A program made the translations under genes and the position numbers. Under the pieces are notes generated by a model. It saw nothing but the letters and a program-made list of their open reading frames with translations. It ran no database searches and was not told where the DNA came from. A stretch of 47,476 bases of DNA from JAWCLZ01 sp038850275 (GTDB taxonomy: Archaea; Halobacteriota; JAWCLZ01): contig JAWCLZ010000009.1 of the NCBI GenBank assembly GCA_038850275.1, forward strand, positions 1 to 47,476. The letters are read 5' to 3'. Shown here in pieces: positions 6,898 to 14,835 of the stretch (within the stretch, counting starts at the first letter, position 1; every line of letters begins with the position of its first letter).

Positions 6898-8024
6898 GGA
6901 GTTTGCGCATGTTTGAATTACTAGCTAAAGATGAAAAAACTGCTGCAAGAGTAGGCAGGCTGCGTACCAAGCATGGAATAGTGGATACACCTGCATTTAT
7001 GCCAGTTGCCACTAAAGCAAGTGTTAAAACACTTAGCTCGGAGGAATTGCAAGCTATAAATATACAGGCAATAATTTCCAATGCATTCATTTTATATCTA
7101 AAGCCAGGGGTGGAGGTTATCAAAGAAGCAGGGGGGATTCATGAATTCATGAATTTCAAAGGGGCTATATTCACTGATAGCGGTGGATTCCAAATGCTAA
7201 ATGATAAACTATTGCTGCAAGTGAGCAATAAAGGCGCTATTTTCAAAAGTCCCTTTGATGGCACGAAGCATAGATTCACACCTCTTAAATGCATAGAAGT
7301 GCAAATGGAACTTGGATCAGATGTTGCAATGGTACTCGATGACTGCCCGCCCTATGGAAGTGACTATGAATATGTTAAGAAGTCCACTAAGCGAACAATT
7401 GAATGGGCAAAAATTGCTAAAGAAGCTCATAAAAAAGAAGATCAAGCTCTATTCTGCATAATTCAAGGTGGTATTTATCCTGATCTCAGGAGAGAGAGTG
7501 CTTATGAGCTAATTGCTATGGATTTCCAAGGCTATGCAATTGGTGGGCTATGCATTGGCGAGCCGAAAGAAGTTATGTATGAAGTACTCAGCTATACAGT
7601 TCCCTTGATACCGGAGGATAAAATTAGATACCTCATGGGAATTGGAGCCCCGCTTGATCTTTTGAATGCAATTTCCATGGGCATAGATTTATTTGATAGT
7701 GCATATCCAACTAGAAATGCGAGACATAGCACAGTCTATACCAATAAAGGGCGATTTAGCTTAAGGAGGGGGAGATATGCAAGGGATTTCACACCCATCG
7801 ATGGAAATTGCAATTGCCCTGCTTGCAGGAACTACACTCGTGCATATATCCATCATCTATTGAGGGTTAATGAAATGCTTGGCATGCGACTTGTAACAAT
7901 ACACAACCTCTTCTTCCTGCAAGAATTACTATCACAAGCTAGGAGGGCAATCATAAAAGGTGAATTTTTGGAATTCAAAAGGGAAATAGCAAATGCCTAT
8001 AGTGGCCTTAGTATTAGTTGTTAA
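6894..8024 (+). CDS. tgt: Bacterial-type tRNA-guanine transglycosylase (position 34)
   Basis: This enzyme exchanges guanine 34 in GUN-anticodon tRNAs for preQ1. Length (371-376 aa) fits bacterial Tgt. Archaeal Tgt acts on G15 and carries extra C-terminal PUA-type domains that are absent here. Catalytic Asp is in TDSGGFQM (D95), nucleophile Asp in FDSAYPTRNARH (D268), and zinc ligands are C306, C308 and C311 (CNCPAC) with H337. The specificity loop reads GGLCIGEPKE, close to bacterial GGLxVGEP (preQ1) rather than eukaryotic GGLSGGE (queuine). Translation may start at ATG 6894, overlapping queA, or more typically at ATG 6909 (MFELLAKD), with GAGGAG just upstream. Its presence beside queA indicates a queuosine route. 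Confidence 0.93.
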   Translation: MRSLRMFELLAKDEKTAARVGRLRTKHGIVDTPAFMPVATKASVKTLSSEELQAINIQAIISNAFILYLKPGVEVIKEAGGIHEFMNFKGAIFTDSGGFQMLNDKLLLQVSNKGAIFKSPFDGTKHRFTPLKCIEVQMELGSDVAMVLDDCPPYGSDYEYVKKSTKRTIEWAKIAKEAHKKEDQALFCIIQGGIYPDLRRESAYELIAMDFQGYAIGGLCIGEPKEVMYEVLSYTVPLIPEDKIRYLMGIGAPLDLLNAISMGIDLFDSAYPTRNARHSTVYTNKGRFSLRRGRYARDFTPIDGNCNCPACRNYTRAYIHHLLRVNEMLGMRLVTIHNLFFLQELLSQARRAIIKGEFLEFKREIANAYSGLSISC

Positions 8025-8082
8025 ACCACTTGTTAACTTACCAGATAGACAAGCTAAGAAGACCTTGGGATGTAGTTTTTTT

Positions 8083-8133
8083 CATAGAACTAAGGTTAAG
8101 TTTTCCATAGAGCTAAAGTTAAGTTAAGTTAAG
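8083..8133 (+). repeat. Direct repeats upstream of cysS
   Basis: Two 20-base copies, CATAGAACTAAGGTTAAGTT (8083-8102) and CATAGAGCTAAAGTTAAGTT (8106-8125), differ at two positions. The second runs into further GTTAA units, giving a short microsatellite up to the cysS leader. They may be slippage products or operator-like sites. Confidence 0.6.
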
Positions 8134-8149
8134 TTGAAATAAAAAGATA

Positions 8150-9598
8150 ATGGCGCTGAAGATTTTCAATACAATGAGCAATCAATTGGAAGAGTTTAAT
8201 TCAAAGAAAGAGGTGAAGATGTATGTCTGTGGATTAACAGTATACGACCACGTGCACCTCGGGCACGCTAGAACTTATCTTGCTTTTGATATAATTCGGC
8301 GCTATTTGCAATATAAAGGCTATAAAGTCATTTATGTCCAGAATATCACTGACGTGGATGATAAAATAATAAATCGAGCTAGAGAACTCGGGATTCACCC
8401 ACTTAAGCTGGCTGAGAAATATATTGAAGAAGGATTGAGAGATTTAGATAGAATCGGAGTCGCGAGAGCAGATATATATCCAAGGGTAACAGAGAACATT
8501 CCAGATATAATTAAAGCAATTCAGCTTTTAATTGAGAAAGGATTTGCCTATGAAGTAGAGGGAAATGTTTACTTCGATGTGTCTAAGTTCGAGGACTATG
8601 GCAAGCTTTCAAAGCTATCCTTGGAGGAGATAAAAGCTGGGGCTAGGGTGGAGGTTGATGAAAAGAAGCGCCATTATGCTGATTTCGCTCTCTGGAAGCG
8701 CGTGGAAAATAACTTTGGCTTTGATAGCCCTTGGGGGAGGGGCAGACCTGGCTGGCACATTGAATGTTCAGTAATGGCTTTGAAGTATCTTGGCAGTGAA
8801 ATTGACATCCATGGTGGAGCAGTTGATTTAATTTTCCCCCACCACGAGAATGAAATTGCACAATCTGAAGCACTCCTTGAAAAGCAATTCGTGAGATTCT
8901 GGGTGCACACTGGTTTTCTACGCGTGGCAGGCAAGAAAATGTCCAAGTCCCTAGGCAACTTCATATTGCTTAGAGACCTATTAGAACAATACGATGCTGA
9001 GGTCATAAGAATGTTCTTCGCCTCGACTCACTATCGAAGTCCCATTGATTTTGATTATTCAAAGCTTGAGCAAGCAAAAGCAAGTTTGGAGAAGATCTAT
9101 CGAACCCTAAAGCGCGTTATTTCACAGGCAAGAGAGAAGGAATTGGATGAAAGTGAGTTGGAGTTGCAATTGCAAATCAAGGCTGCAAGGGAAGAGTTCT
9201 TGGAAAGTATGGATAATGACTTTGATTCAGTTAAAGCACTTGCAACTCTATTTAAATTAACTGGGGAGGTAAATAAATTCCTAGCTAGATATGGGGAAAT
9301 AAGTAAAAAGCTCGCGAATGAGATAATAAGCACTTATAGAGAACTCGGGGGGATCTTAAACTTATTCAATAGAGATATTGAGAGGGAAATGATAGAAAAG
9401 ATAGAAAAAGAGAAGCTAGAGGAAATGCTCAAGGAATTAGTTGAAATTTTAATAGAGATACGCCAAGAAGCTAGGGATAAAAAGGATTGGAGAACCGCTG
9501 ATAAGATTAGAGATAGATTGAGAGATATAGATATAATAATTGAAGATACCCCCTCCGGTGCTAAGTGGTATTTGAAATCAAAGGAGGGGAAAATTTAA
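8150..9598 (+). CDS. cysS: Cysteinyl-tRNA synthetase
   Basis: This class I synthetase of 482 residues charges tRNA-Cys. Seen motifs are the zinc Cys27 in YVCGLTVYDHVHLGHARTYL with the HIGH-type HLGH at 36-39, the GWHIECSVMA zinc/substrate region, HHENEIAQSEA, and KKMSKSLGN at about 262-270. The C-terminal DALR-like helical domain is complete (KDWRTADKIRDRLRDIDIII). Direct charging distinguishes this organism from methanogens that rely on SepRS/SepCysS. It is monocistronic, with repeats in its upstream region and tRNA-Thr directly downstream. Confidence 0.96.
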   Translation: MALKIFNTMSNQLEEFNSKKEVKMYVCGLTVYDHVHLGHARTYLAFDIIRRYLQYKGYKVIYVQNITDVDDKIINRARELGIHPLKLAEKYIEEGLRDLDRIGVARADIYPRVTENIPDIIKAIQLLIEKGFAYEVEGNVYFDVSKFEDYGKLSKLSLEEIKAGARVEVDEKKRHYADFALWKRVENNFGFDSPWGRGRPGWHIECSVMALKYLGSEIDIHGGAVDLIFPHHENEIAQSEALLEKQFVRFWVHTGFLRVAGKKMSKSLGNFILLRDLLEQYDAEVIRMFFASTHYRSPIDFDYSKLEQAKASLEKIYRTLKRVISQAREKELDESELELQLQIKAAREEFLESMDNDFDSVKALATLFKLTGEVNKFLARYGEISKKLANEIISTYRELGGILNLFNRDIEREMIEKIEKEKLEEMLKELVEILIEIRQEARDKKDWRTADKIRDRLRDIDIIIEDTPSGAKWYLKSKEGKI

Positions 9599-9628
9599 AT
9601 TAAATTGAAGTAAAAATTTATTAAAAAT

Positions 9629-9715
9629 GCCTCGGTGGCTTAGCCGGGTAGAGCGGCTGACTTGTAGCAAAGGCAAGATATCAGCAGGTCGCGAGTTCAA
9701 ATCTCGCCCGAGGCT
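9629..9715 (+). tRNA. tRNA-Thr(UGU) with a 13-base intron
   Basis: Acceptor stem GCCTCGG (9629-9635) pairs with CCGAGGC (9708-9714), and T9715 is the discriminator. The anticodon stem GCTGA/TCAGC encloses loop CTTGTA..A with anticodon TGT at 9663-9665. Between A37 and A38 lies an intron at 9667-9679. CTTG in the exon pairs with CAAG in the intron, leaving bulges TAG and ATA, the strict bulge-helix-bulge substrate of archaeal tRNA splicing endonuclease. The spliced tRNA is 74 bases. CCA is not encoded. Confidence 0.95.
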
Positions 9716-9796
9716 TAATATTAATTCTGGACATAAAGCTCAATTATCTAGAGTATAGGGGAAAGATTATATTTTACATTAAATCGATTTCTTATT

Positions 9797-9982
9797 ATGG
9801 CTTATATTCAAAGTGGTGATATTAAAGAGATCCGTTGCGACCGATGTGGACTGGAAATGCGAGTTGAGTTTCAAGATGTTCCTTGGTCAAAAAGCGTGGT
9901 AGATTTGATCTGCCCCTATTGTGGAGAGCAGAGACTTTCTGAGGAAACTGAGGGGCCAATTGAATTCCAATTTGATGAATAG
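9797..9982 (+). CDS. Small zinc-ribbon protein, 61 aa
   Basis: Two CxxC knuckles, CDRCGLEM (about 14-21) and CPYCGEQR (about 39-46), define a single zinc ribbon of about 60 residues, followed by an acidic tail. Such proteins often serve as adaptors in transcription or translation, but nothing here fixes the role. A TATA-like TATATTTTA about 25 bases before the ATG suggests a leaderless transcript. The last 67 bases overlap, tail to tail, the end of the transglutaminase-like gene on the other strand. Confidence 0.65.
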   Translation: MAYIQSGDIKEIRCDRCGLEMRVEFQDVPWSKSVVDLICPYCGEQRLSEETEGPIEFQFDE

Positions 9983-10656
9983 TCTCTAAAGCTAAGTAAG
10001 TGATTCCACATATACCTCGGTTTCCAGTGACGCGTGGTTTCGAAATAGTTTTTTTCATAGAGATAGTTGAAGTCAACGATATAAATCCTGCCCTCGACCT
10101 TGGTTTCAACCCAAGCGTGTCTACCTAAACTGCCATCATTCTTTTCCACATACCCTAGAATTGCTATTGCATCATAGCCTTTTGCAAGTAATATTGAGGC
10201 AATTGCAATTGCAGCGTCCTCGCAATCCCCCGATAAAGGCTTATTTTTATAGAAATTCGTAAGATAATATGAAGGATTGATCCAGTAATCTTCAACTCCA
10301 AATTGCTCTTGATCTCGCACATAATTAAAGCTCAAAGGAGAACCATCCTCGAATTCCAAGAGGTAAACATTTTCATTTATCTTTTTTAATTTAATATGCT
10401 TAGCATACCACTGCACTACTTCATCGTAAGGAGTTATATAGCTACAGGGATCGCTTGCACTCCAGATCTCGGTGGATCTATTGACTTTATAATCTTTTAA
10501 TGTTGATTTGAAGTTAAAGGAAATGTTAATCACGCTTGCATTGGTTTCTTGAATATTTAATTTTGCAGAATTATCTGAAGCAATCAATAACGAGAAAAGA
10601 AACATTAATATTAACATGAAAATGTATTTATCAAATTTATTATATTTACCAAACAT
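9916..10656 (-). CDS. Exported transglutaminase-like cysteine protease/amidase, 246 aa
   Basis: Residues about 10-27 (KYIFMLILMFLFSLLIAS) form a signal or membrane anchor, so the domain should face outside. The transglutaminase-fold triad is visible: Cys in LSGDCEDAAIAIASILLAKG, His in GRHAWVETKV and Asp in IYIVDFNYL. This places it with the bacterial/archaeal transglutaminase-like Cys proteins, which hydrolyse or cross-link amide bonds on surface substrates. The real target is unknown. Its C-terminal 22 codons overlap the convergent zinc-ribbon gene. The C-terminal tail (NWNSIGPSVSSESLCSPQ) looks unconserved, so readthrough past an older stop is possible. Confidence 0.72.
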   Translation of the reverse strand: MFGKYNKFDKYIFMLILMFLFSLLIASDNSAKLNIQETNASVINISFNFKSTLKDYKVNRSTEIWSASDPCSYITPYDEVVQWYAKHIKLKKINENVYLLEFEDGSPLSFNYVRDQEQFGVEDYWINPSYYLTNFYKNKPLSGDCEDAAIAIASILLAKGYDAIAILGYVEKNDGSLGRHAWVETKVEGRIYIVDFNYLYEKNYFETTRHWKPRYMWNHLLSFRDYSSNWNSIGPSVSSESLCSPQ

Positions 10657-10827
10657 TCAATATATATATTAATTTTTTACCAAAATAAATATGTTTTTGT
10701 GATTTATTTCTAAAATCTAGTGAAATTTGATTATAATTATAATGATGAGTTGCTATTTTTTAAATCGGCTAAAATAGAGTTTAAATCAAAAAATTAGATT
10801 AAAATTTAGTTCAAATATGCGAAAGTT

Positions 10828-10836
10828 TTTTATAAA
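10828..10836 (+). promoter_or_regulatory. TATA box of the histone gene
   Basis: TTTATAAAC, preceded by a purine-rich CGAAAG (BRE-like), lies about 27 bases from the expected start near 10858. That leaves a short leader carrying AGGTGA. Confidence 0.6.
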
Positions 10837-10868
10837 CATCTCTTTAAAACTTAAACAAGGTGAAAAAT

Positions 10869-11090
10869 ATGCCTAAGGAATTAGAGTTGCCAAATGCTCC
10901 CATGGCTAGGTTGATGAAAGCAGCTGGAGCAGAAAGAGTAAGCGATGAAGCCTGCGTAGCTCTTGCAGAAGTCTTGGAGAAATATGCCTTAAAAATCTCC
11001 CGAGAGGCAGCTTTACTAGCGAAACACGCTGGTAGAAAGACCATTAAAGCAGTGGATATCGCATTAGCGGTGGAAAGGATAAGTAGATAA
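10869..11090 (+). CDS. Archaeal histone (HMf type)
   Basis: The product is a single histone fold of 73 residues that wraps DNA as dimers and hypernucleosomes. Family features are MPKELELPNAPMARLMKAAG at the N-terminus, ERVSDEACVALAEVLEKYAL as the long central helix, and HAGRKTIKAVDIALAVERI, with the RKT loop contacting DNA. The ATG at 10869 is chosen over the upstream in-frame GTG because AGGTGA at 10858-10863 is well placed for it. tRNA-Val begins one base after its stop codon. Histone presence supports a euryarchaeal-type lineage. Confidence 0.95.
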   Translation: MPKELELPNAPMARLMKAAGAERVSDEACVALAEVLEKYALKISREAALLAKHAGRKTIKAVDIALAVERISR

Positions 11091-11091
11091 A

Positions 11092-11164
11092 GGGCTCGTG
11101 GTCTAGTGGTTATGACATCGCCTTTACACGGCGAAGGTCACCGGTTCGAATCCGGTCGAGCCCA
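11092..11164 (+). tRNA. tRNA-Val(UAC)
   Basis: Acceptor GGGCTCG (11092-11098) pairs with CGAGCCC (11157-11163), and A11164 is the discriminator. Anticodon stem TCGCC/GGCGA encloses loop TTTACAC with anticodon TAC. The T arm is CCGG-TTCGAAT-CCGG. It has no intron, CCA is not encoded, and it starts one base after the histone stop codon. Confidence 0.96.
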
Positions 11165-11193
11165 TTTAAATAAAGAGATAAATTATCAAAATC

Positions 11194-12417
11194 ATGGTTC
11201 ATCCCGCTTTTGATATAAAAGCAATCAAGGCAAAGACTTTGCTTGGAAAGAAAATCATTCTAGGGGTTACAGGTAGCATTGCAGCTGTTGAGTGCGTTAA
11301 ACTTGCTCGTGAATTAATCCGCCACGGCGCTGAAGTTCACGCGGTTATGAGCAAAGAAGCCACGCGCATTCTACATCCAAATGCTCTTGAATATGCTACT
11401 GGACATAAGGTTGTAACTGAGATCTCAGGAGCAATTGAGCATATTGAGCACTGTGGAGAGCGTGAAACTAAAGCAAGTTTGCTTTTAATAGCACCTTGCA
11501 CAGCTAATACCATTAGTAAAATTGCCTGTGGAATTGATGATACACCTATAACCACTTTTGCTACCACTGCCCTAGGCTCAAAGATTCCCATAATGATAGC
11601 TCCAGCTATGCATGCTTCAATGTATTCACATGCAATTATAGCTGAAAATATTGAGAAGCTCCGGAAAATAGGAGTTAAAATTATAGGACCTAAAATGATG
11701 GAGGGGGCTGCGAAACTCGCTAGCGTGGAAGAAATAGTCATCAATGTAGAGCGTGTTTTAGGTGCTAATGAGCTCGCTGGGAGGAAGATTTTAATAACAG
11801 GGGGCGGTACTGCTGAGGCGCTTGATCCCATTAGAATTTTAACCAATCGAAGCTCAGGGAGAACTGGTGTTGAATTAGCAAATGAGGCATACCGCAGGGG
11901 TGCAAGCGTTACCCTTGTCCATCGCTCTAATTTAAACTGCGCTTCCTCGGAAATAAAAACAATTTACATCGAGAGCGTGAGAGAGATGATAAATGCAGTT
12001 ATGAAAGAACTTGAGAGCGAGAAATATGATATATTAATAAGTGCAGCAGCCATCTCAGACTTTACTGTTGAGAGAGCAGCTACGAAGATTAAATCTGGAG
12101 AACCAGTTATACTTCGCTTAGAACCAGCTCCAAAGTTAATTAGAGAAGTTAGAGAGAGATATCCAGATTTATATTTAGTGGGTTTTAAAGCTGAAACATT
12201 CATTTCTGAGGAGGAGTTGATTCAACGCGCTAAATTTGCCATGCAACGCGATCGCCTTAATATGATAGTTGCAAATGACGTTGGCAGTGGAGGCATTGGC
12301 AGTGAGAGCAATGTAGTTTTTATAATCAATGAAAAGAAAGTGGAGAAAGTTTCTGGTTCAAAGCGAGAGATAGCAGCAAGGATATTTGACGCAGTAGTGG
12401 AGAAATTCAAATGCTAA
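11194..12417 (+). CDS. coaBC: Bifunctional phosphopantothenoylcysteine decarboxylase/synthetase
   Basis: This protein makes 4'-phosphopantetheine from phosphopantothenate, Cys and a nucleotide. The N-terminal half (about 15-190) is the flavin-dependent decarboxylase: KKIILGVTGSIAAVECVKLA, the active-site HPNALEYATG region, APCTANTISKIACGIDD and APAMHASMY. The C-terminal half (about 195-405) is the synthetase: RKILITGGGTAEALDPIRIL, TNRSSGRTGVELA, AAAISDFTVE, KLIREVR, VGFKAET and the nucleotide-site MIVANDV. Length of 407 is normal for the fusion. The pantoate kinase gene overlaps its last 7 bases. No clear ribosome binding site precedes its start. Confidence 0.95.
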   Translation: MVHPAFDIKAIKAKTLLGKKIILGVTGSIAAVECVKLARELIRHGAEVHAVMSKEATRILHPNALEYATGHKVVTEISGAIEHIEHCGERETKASLLLIAPCTANTISKIACGIDDTPITTFATTALGSKIPIMIAPAMHASMYSHAIIAENIEKLRKIGVKIIGPKMMEGAAKLASVEEIVINVERVLGANELAGRKILITGGGTAEALDPIRILTNRSSGRTGVELANEAYRRGASVTLVHRSNLNCASSEIKTIYIESVREMINAVMKELESEKYDILISAAAISDFTVERAATKIKSGEPVILRLEPAPKLIREVRERYPDLYLVGFKAETFISEEELIQRAKFAMQRDRLNMIVANDVGSGGIGSESNVVFIINEKKVEKVSGSKREIAARIFDAVVEKFKC

Positions 12418-13256
12418 TTGGCAGAGCCTTCGCTCCTGCGCATATAACTGGTTTTTTCGAGATCTGCGAGGATAGCGACCCTAGGAAGATGGGATCAAGA
12501 GGCTGTGGATTTACCTTAGATGTTGGAGTAACAACTGAGGTTAAAATTGGTATTGAAACATTTATAGAATTAAATGGAGCACGAGAGAAGGCTGAGACAA
12601 GTAGATGGGTTGTTAATGCACTTGCTTCAGATGTACAAGTTGAAGTAAGATCAAAAGTTGAGGTTCCAATTGGCTGTGGACTAGGTGCAAGTGGCGCTGG
12701 AGCACTTAGCACTGCTTTTGCATTGAATCAAGCTTTAGATCTAGGGAAAAGCTTCAATGAACTAGCTTTAATTGCCCATATCGCTGAGGTGGAGAATCGC
12801 ACTGGACTTGGAAGTGTAACTGGGCAGTGCTATGGAGGTGTGGTTATTAGAAAGCAGCCTGGGGGAGTTGGATTTGGAGAAGTGGATAGAATTCCAATGA
12901 GGGGAATTGATGTTTTTTATATAGCAATGGGAGCTATTCCAACTAAAGAGGTTATTACAAGCTCTATAGCTAAGAAGAAGATAAATACTTCTGGTAGGGA
13001 GGCTTTGAAGGCTCTTTTAAAAAAACCCACTTTTGAGAATTTCATGGCCCTTTCTAAGAAGTTCTCCTATGAAATAGAATTATTGAGCAGTAGAGCTAGA
13101 GATATAATCGAGGCTGTTGAGGCAAGTGGGGGAAAAGCGAGTATGGCGATGATTGGAGATACTGTTTTTGCAGTGGATGTCGAGGAGGAGCTCTTAAGGA
13201 GGTTTGGCGAGGTTAAGAAAAGTAAAATAGGATTTCAAGGCGTACACTTAATATAA
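12411..13256 (+). CDS. Pantoate kinase (archaeal CoA pathway)
   Basis: A GHMP-superfamily kinase of 281 residues that phosphorylates pantoate, the archaeal alternative to making pantothenate first. N-terminal FAPAHITGFFEICEDSDPRK and GSRGCGFTLDVG match the pantoate kinase start, and the ATP loop is PIGCGLGASGAGALSTAFAL (about 86-105). The substrate region EVENRTGLGSVTGQCYGGVV and the C-terminal GGKASMAMIGDTVFAV follow. Overlap with coaBC shows an operon for CoA synthesis; the partner phosphopantothenate synthetase is not in view. It is convergent with cdc6. Confidence 0.88.
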   Translation: MLIGRAFAPAHITGFFEICEDSDPRKMGSRGCGFTLDVGVTTEVKIGIETFIELNGAREKAETSRWVVNALASDVQVEVRSKVEVPIGCGLGASGAGALSTAFALNQALDLGKSFNELALIAHIAEVENRTGLGSVTGQCYGGVVIRKQPGGVGFGEVDRIPMRGIDVFYIAMGAIPTKEVITSSIAKKKINTSGREALKALLKKPTFENFMALSKKFSYEIELLSSRARDIIEAVEASGGKASMAMIGDTVFAVDVEEELLRRFGEVKKSKIGFQGVHLI

Positions 13257-13285
13257 AAATTAAATTTTATTAATATAATTTTTAA

Positions 13286-14530
13286 TTATTCTTCTAACGT
13301 GGTTTGAGTGAAGTTCTCAAGCAAAGGCTGAGTCTTTATGCCTTCAAGTATTCTTAAGCGCAAGTCTTCAAGCAAAGCTCTCTTGGTGTTCTCACGGGGG
13401 ACACTCAATGTGATTTCCTTGGTTCTACCATATCTCCCTTTGCTAACCACGATTGCATTGATGATACCAAGCATGTCTAACTCAGAAATTAGATCTGTAA
13501 TTCTCCTCTGAGTCAACACCTCTGCATCGATTTGCCTGCATAGTTTTCTATAAACATTGAAAACCTCCCCAGTAATTGCATTCCTAGCTCCCCCTTCCTC
13601 TAGTAGGATCAAGCTATATAGCACTAGCTTGCTTTGAGTGGGAAGGGTTCTTATCACTTCAGTTATTCTATCAATTTCAATTTTCTCTTGAGCTTGGCGC
13701 ACGTGATCTTCAGTTACCATGGACAACTTCTGCCTCTCAGCTAGCTCTCCAGCCACTCTTAATAGATCTAATGCCCTCCTCGCATCCCCATGCTCCTGAG
13801 CTGCTATAGCTGCACATAGAGGAATTACGCCAGGGGCAAGTGTTCCCTTTTTGAAAGCCAACGTGGCTCTCTGCTCCAATATATCTCTAAGTTGATCTGC
13901 ATTATAAGGCGGAAATACGATCTCCTCCTCTCCTAGAGAGCTCTTGACTCTTGGGTCTAAGAAGTCGGTGAATTTTAAATCATTGGTAATTCCTATTAAG
14001 CTAACTTTCCCTCGCTTTAAATCCGCGTTTATTCTAGATAAATTATAGAGAGCATCATCTCCACTTTTTTTAATTAACTTATCTATTTCATCGAGAATGA
14101 TTATCACCACTTGGTCTTTAGAGTCAAGAGCTTCTAGAAGTTCTTTGTAGACGTGATCAGTTGGCCAACCTGTAAAGGGCACTTCTCTATTAAAGCAATT
14201 TGCCAAATGCGCTAGTACGCGATATTGTGTATCTATTACTTCGCAGTTCAAATAGAGTACCATACAAGGCACGCCTTTGATAGTGCCTGCTCGTTCAAGT
14301 TCCTTCCCAACATATTTAGCTGTGGCTGTCTTACCAGTGCCTGTTTTACCATATATTAAAATATTAGATGGTGTTTCATTTCTTAGTGCCACTACCAAGA
14401 TACTAGCAAGAGCTTCAATTTGCGCCTTTCTATGGGGGAGGCTATCAGGTGTGTATGAGGGGCGGAGAATCTCTTTGTTCTCAAAAATTGAATCAGTCTT
14501 GAGCAAATGATCAAATATACCGCATTCCAA
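13286..14530 (-). CDS. cdc6: Orc1/Cdc6 replication initiator
   Basis: This AAA+ origin-recognition protein has 414 residues. Walker A is YGKTGTGKTATAKYVGKEL (about 60-78), Walker B is VVIIILDEIDKLI (about 140-152), sensor 1 is SLIGITNDLKF, and sensor 2 lies in HGDARRALDLLRVAGELAER. The C-terminal winged helix (about 290-395) includes GEVFNVYRKLCRQIDAEVLT and RRITDLISELDMLGI, which bind origin DNA. The ATG at 14530 is near an AT-rich 368-base region shared with the thermosome, a common site for an archaeal origin. It ends 29 bases from the convergent pantoate kinase gene. Confidence 0.94.
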   Translation of the reverse strand: MECGIFDHLLKTDSIFENKEILRPSYTPDSLPHRKAQIEALASILVVALRNETPSNILIYGKTGTGKTATAKYVGKELERAGTIKGVPCMVLYLNCEVIDTQYRVLAHLANCFNREVPFTGWPTDHVYKELLEALDSKDQVVIIILDEIDKLIKKSGDDALYNLSRINADLKRGKVSLIGITNDLKFTDFLDPRVKSSLGEEEIVFPPYNADQLRDILEQRATLAFKKGTLAPGVIPLCAAIAAQEHGDARRALDLLRVAGELAERQKLSMVTEDHVRQAQEKIEIDRITEVIRTLPTQSKLVLYSLILLEEGGARNAITGEVFNVYRKLCRQIDAEVLTQRRITDLISELDMLGIINAIVVSKGRYGRTKEITLSVPRENTKRALLEDLRLRILEGIKTQPLLENFTQTTLEE

Positions 14531-14791
14531 TTATTACACCTCGCCATAGAAATACTGCACTCGAAGACATGGCTTGAGTAATAATAAAAATTGTGGTTAA
14601 CGTATGCTCGCAAGCTAATCTCAATCCAATTAAAAAACCAATTATTAAATACCAACCCCAATATTTCAAGTGGAATGTAAATACTAGCTATTGAGAATAT
14701 TTTTATTTCCCTAGAAAACTAGGATGTTGTATAGTATACAATTATAAATATATATATTTTTCTATTAAATTTTATGATTAATTAGATTTAA

Positions 14792-14811
14792 GTCATCCAG
14801 CGTCATCCAGC
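14792..14811 (+). repeat. Tandem 10-base repeat upstream of the thermosome promoter
   Basis: GTCATCCAGC occurs twice in direct tandem (14792-14801, 14802-14811), about 25-45 bases before the thermosome BRE/TATA. It could be a regulator site, such as a heat-shock repressor or activator, or part of the origin region. Confidence 0.6.
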
Positions 14812-14835
14812 AGAAGGAAAGGGGTCAACATTAGG

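Noticed and set aside
6894..8024. Archaeosine tRNA-guanine transglycosylase (arcTGT)
   Set aside because: Lacks the C-terminal PUA-type domains. Length and motifs match the bacterial position-34 enzyme, and it is coupled to queA.
9822..10109. Minus-strand frame between the zinc ribbon and transglutaminase genes
   Set aside because: Overlaps both better-supported genes and has no recognisable motif or start signal.
11337..11846. Open frame antisense to coaBC
   Set aside because: Shadow frame with low-complexity hydrophobic sequence; coaBC is certain.
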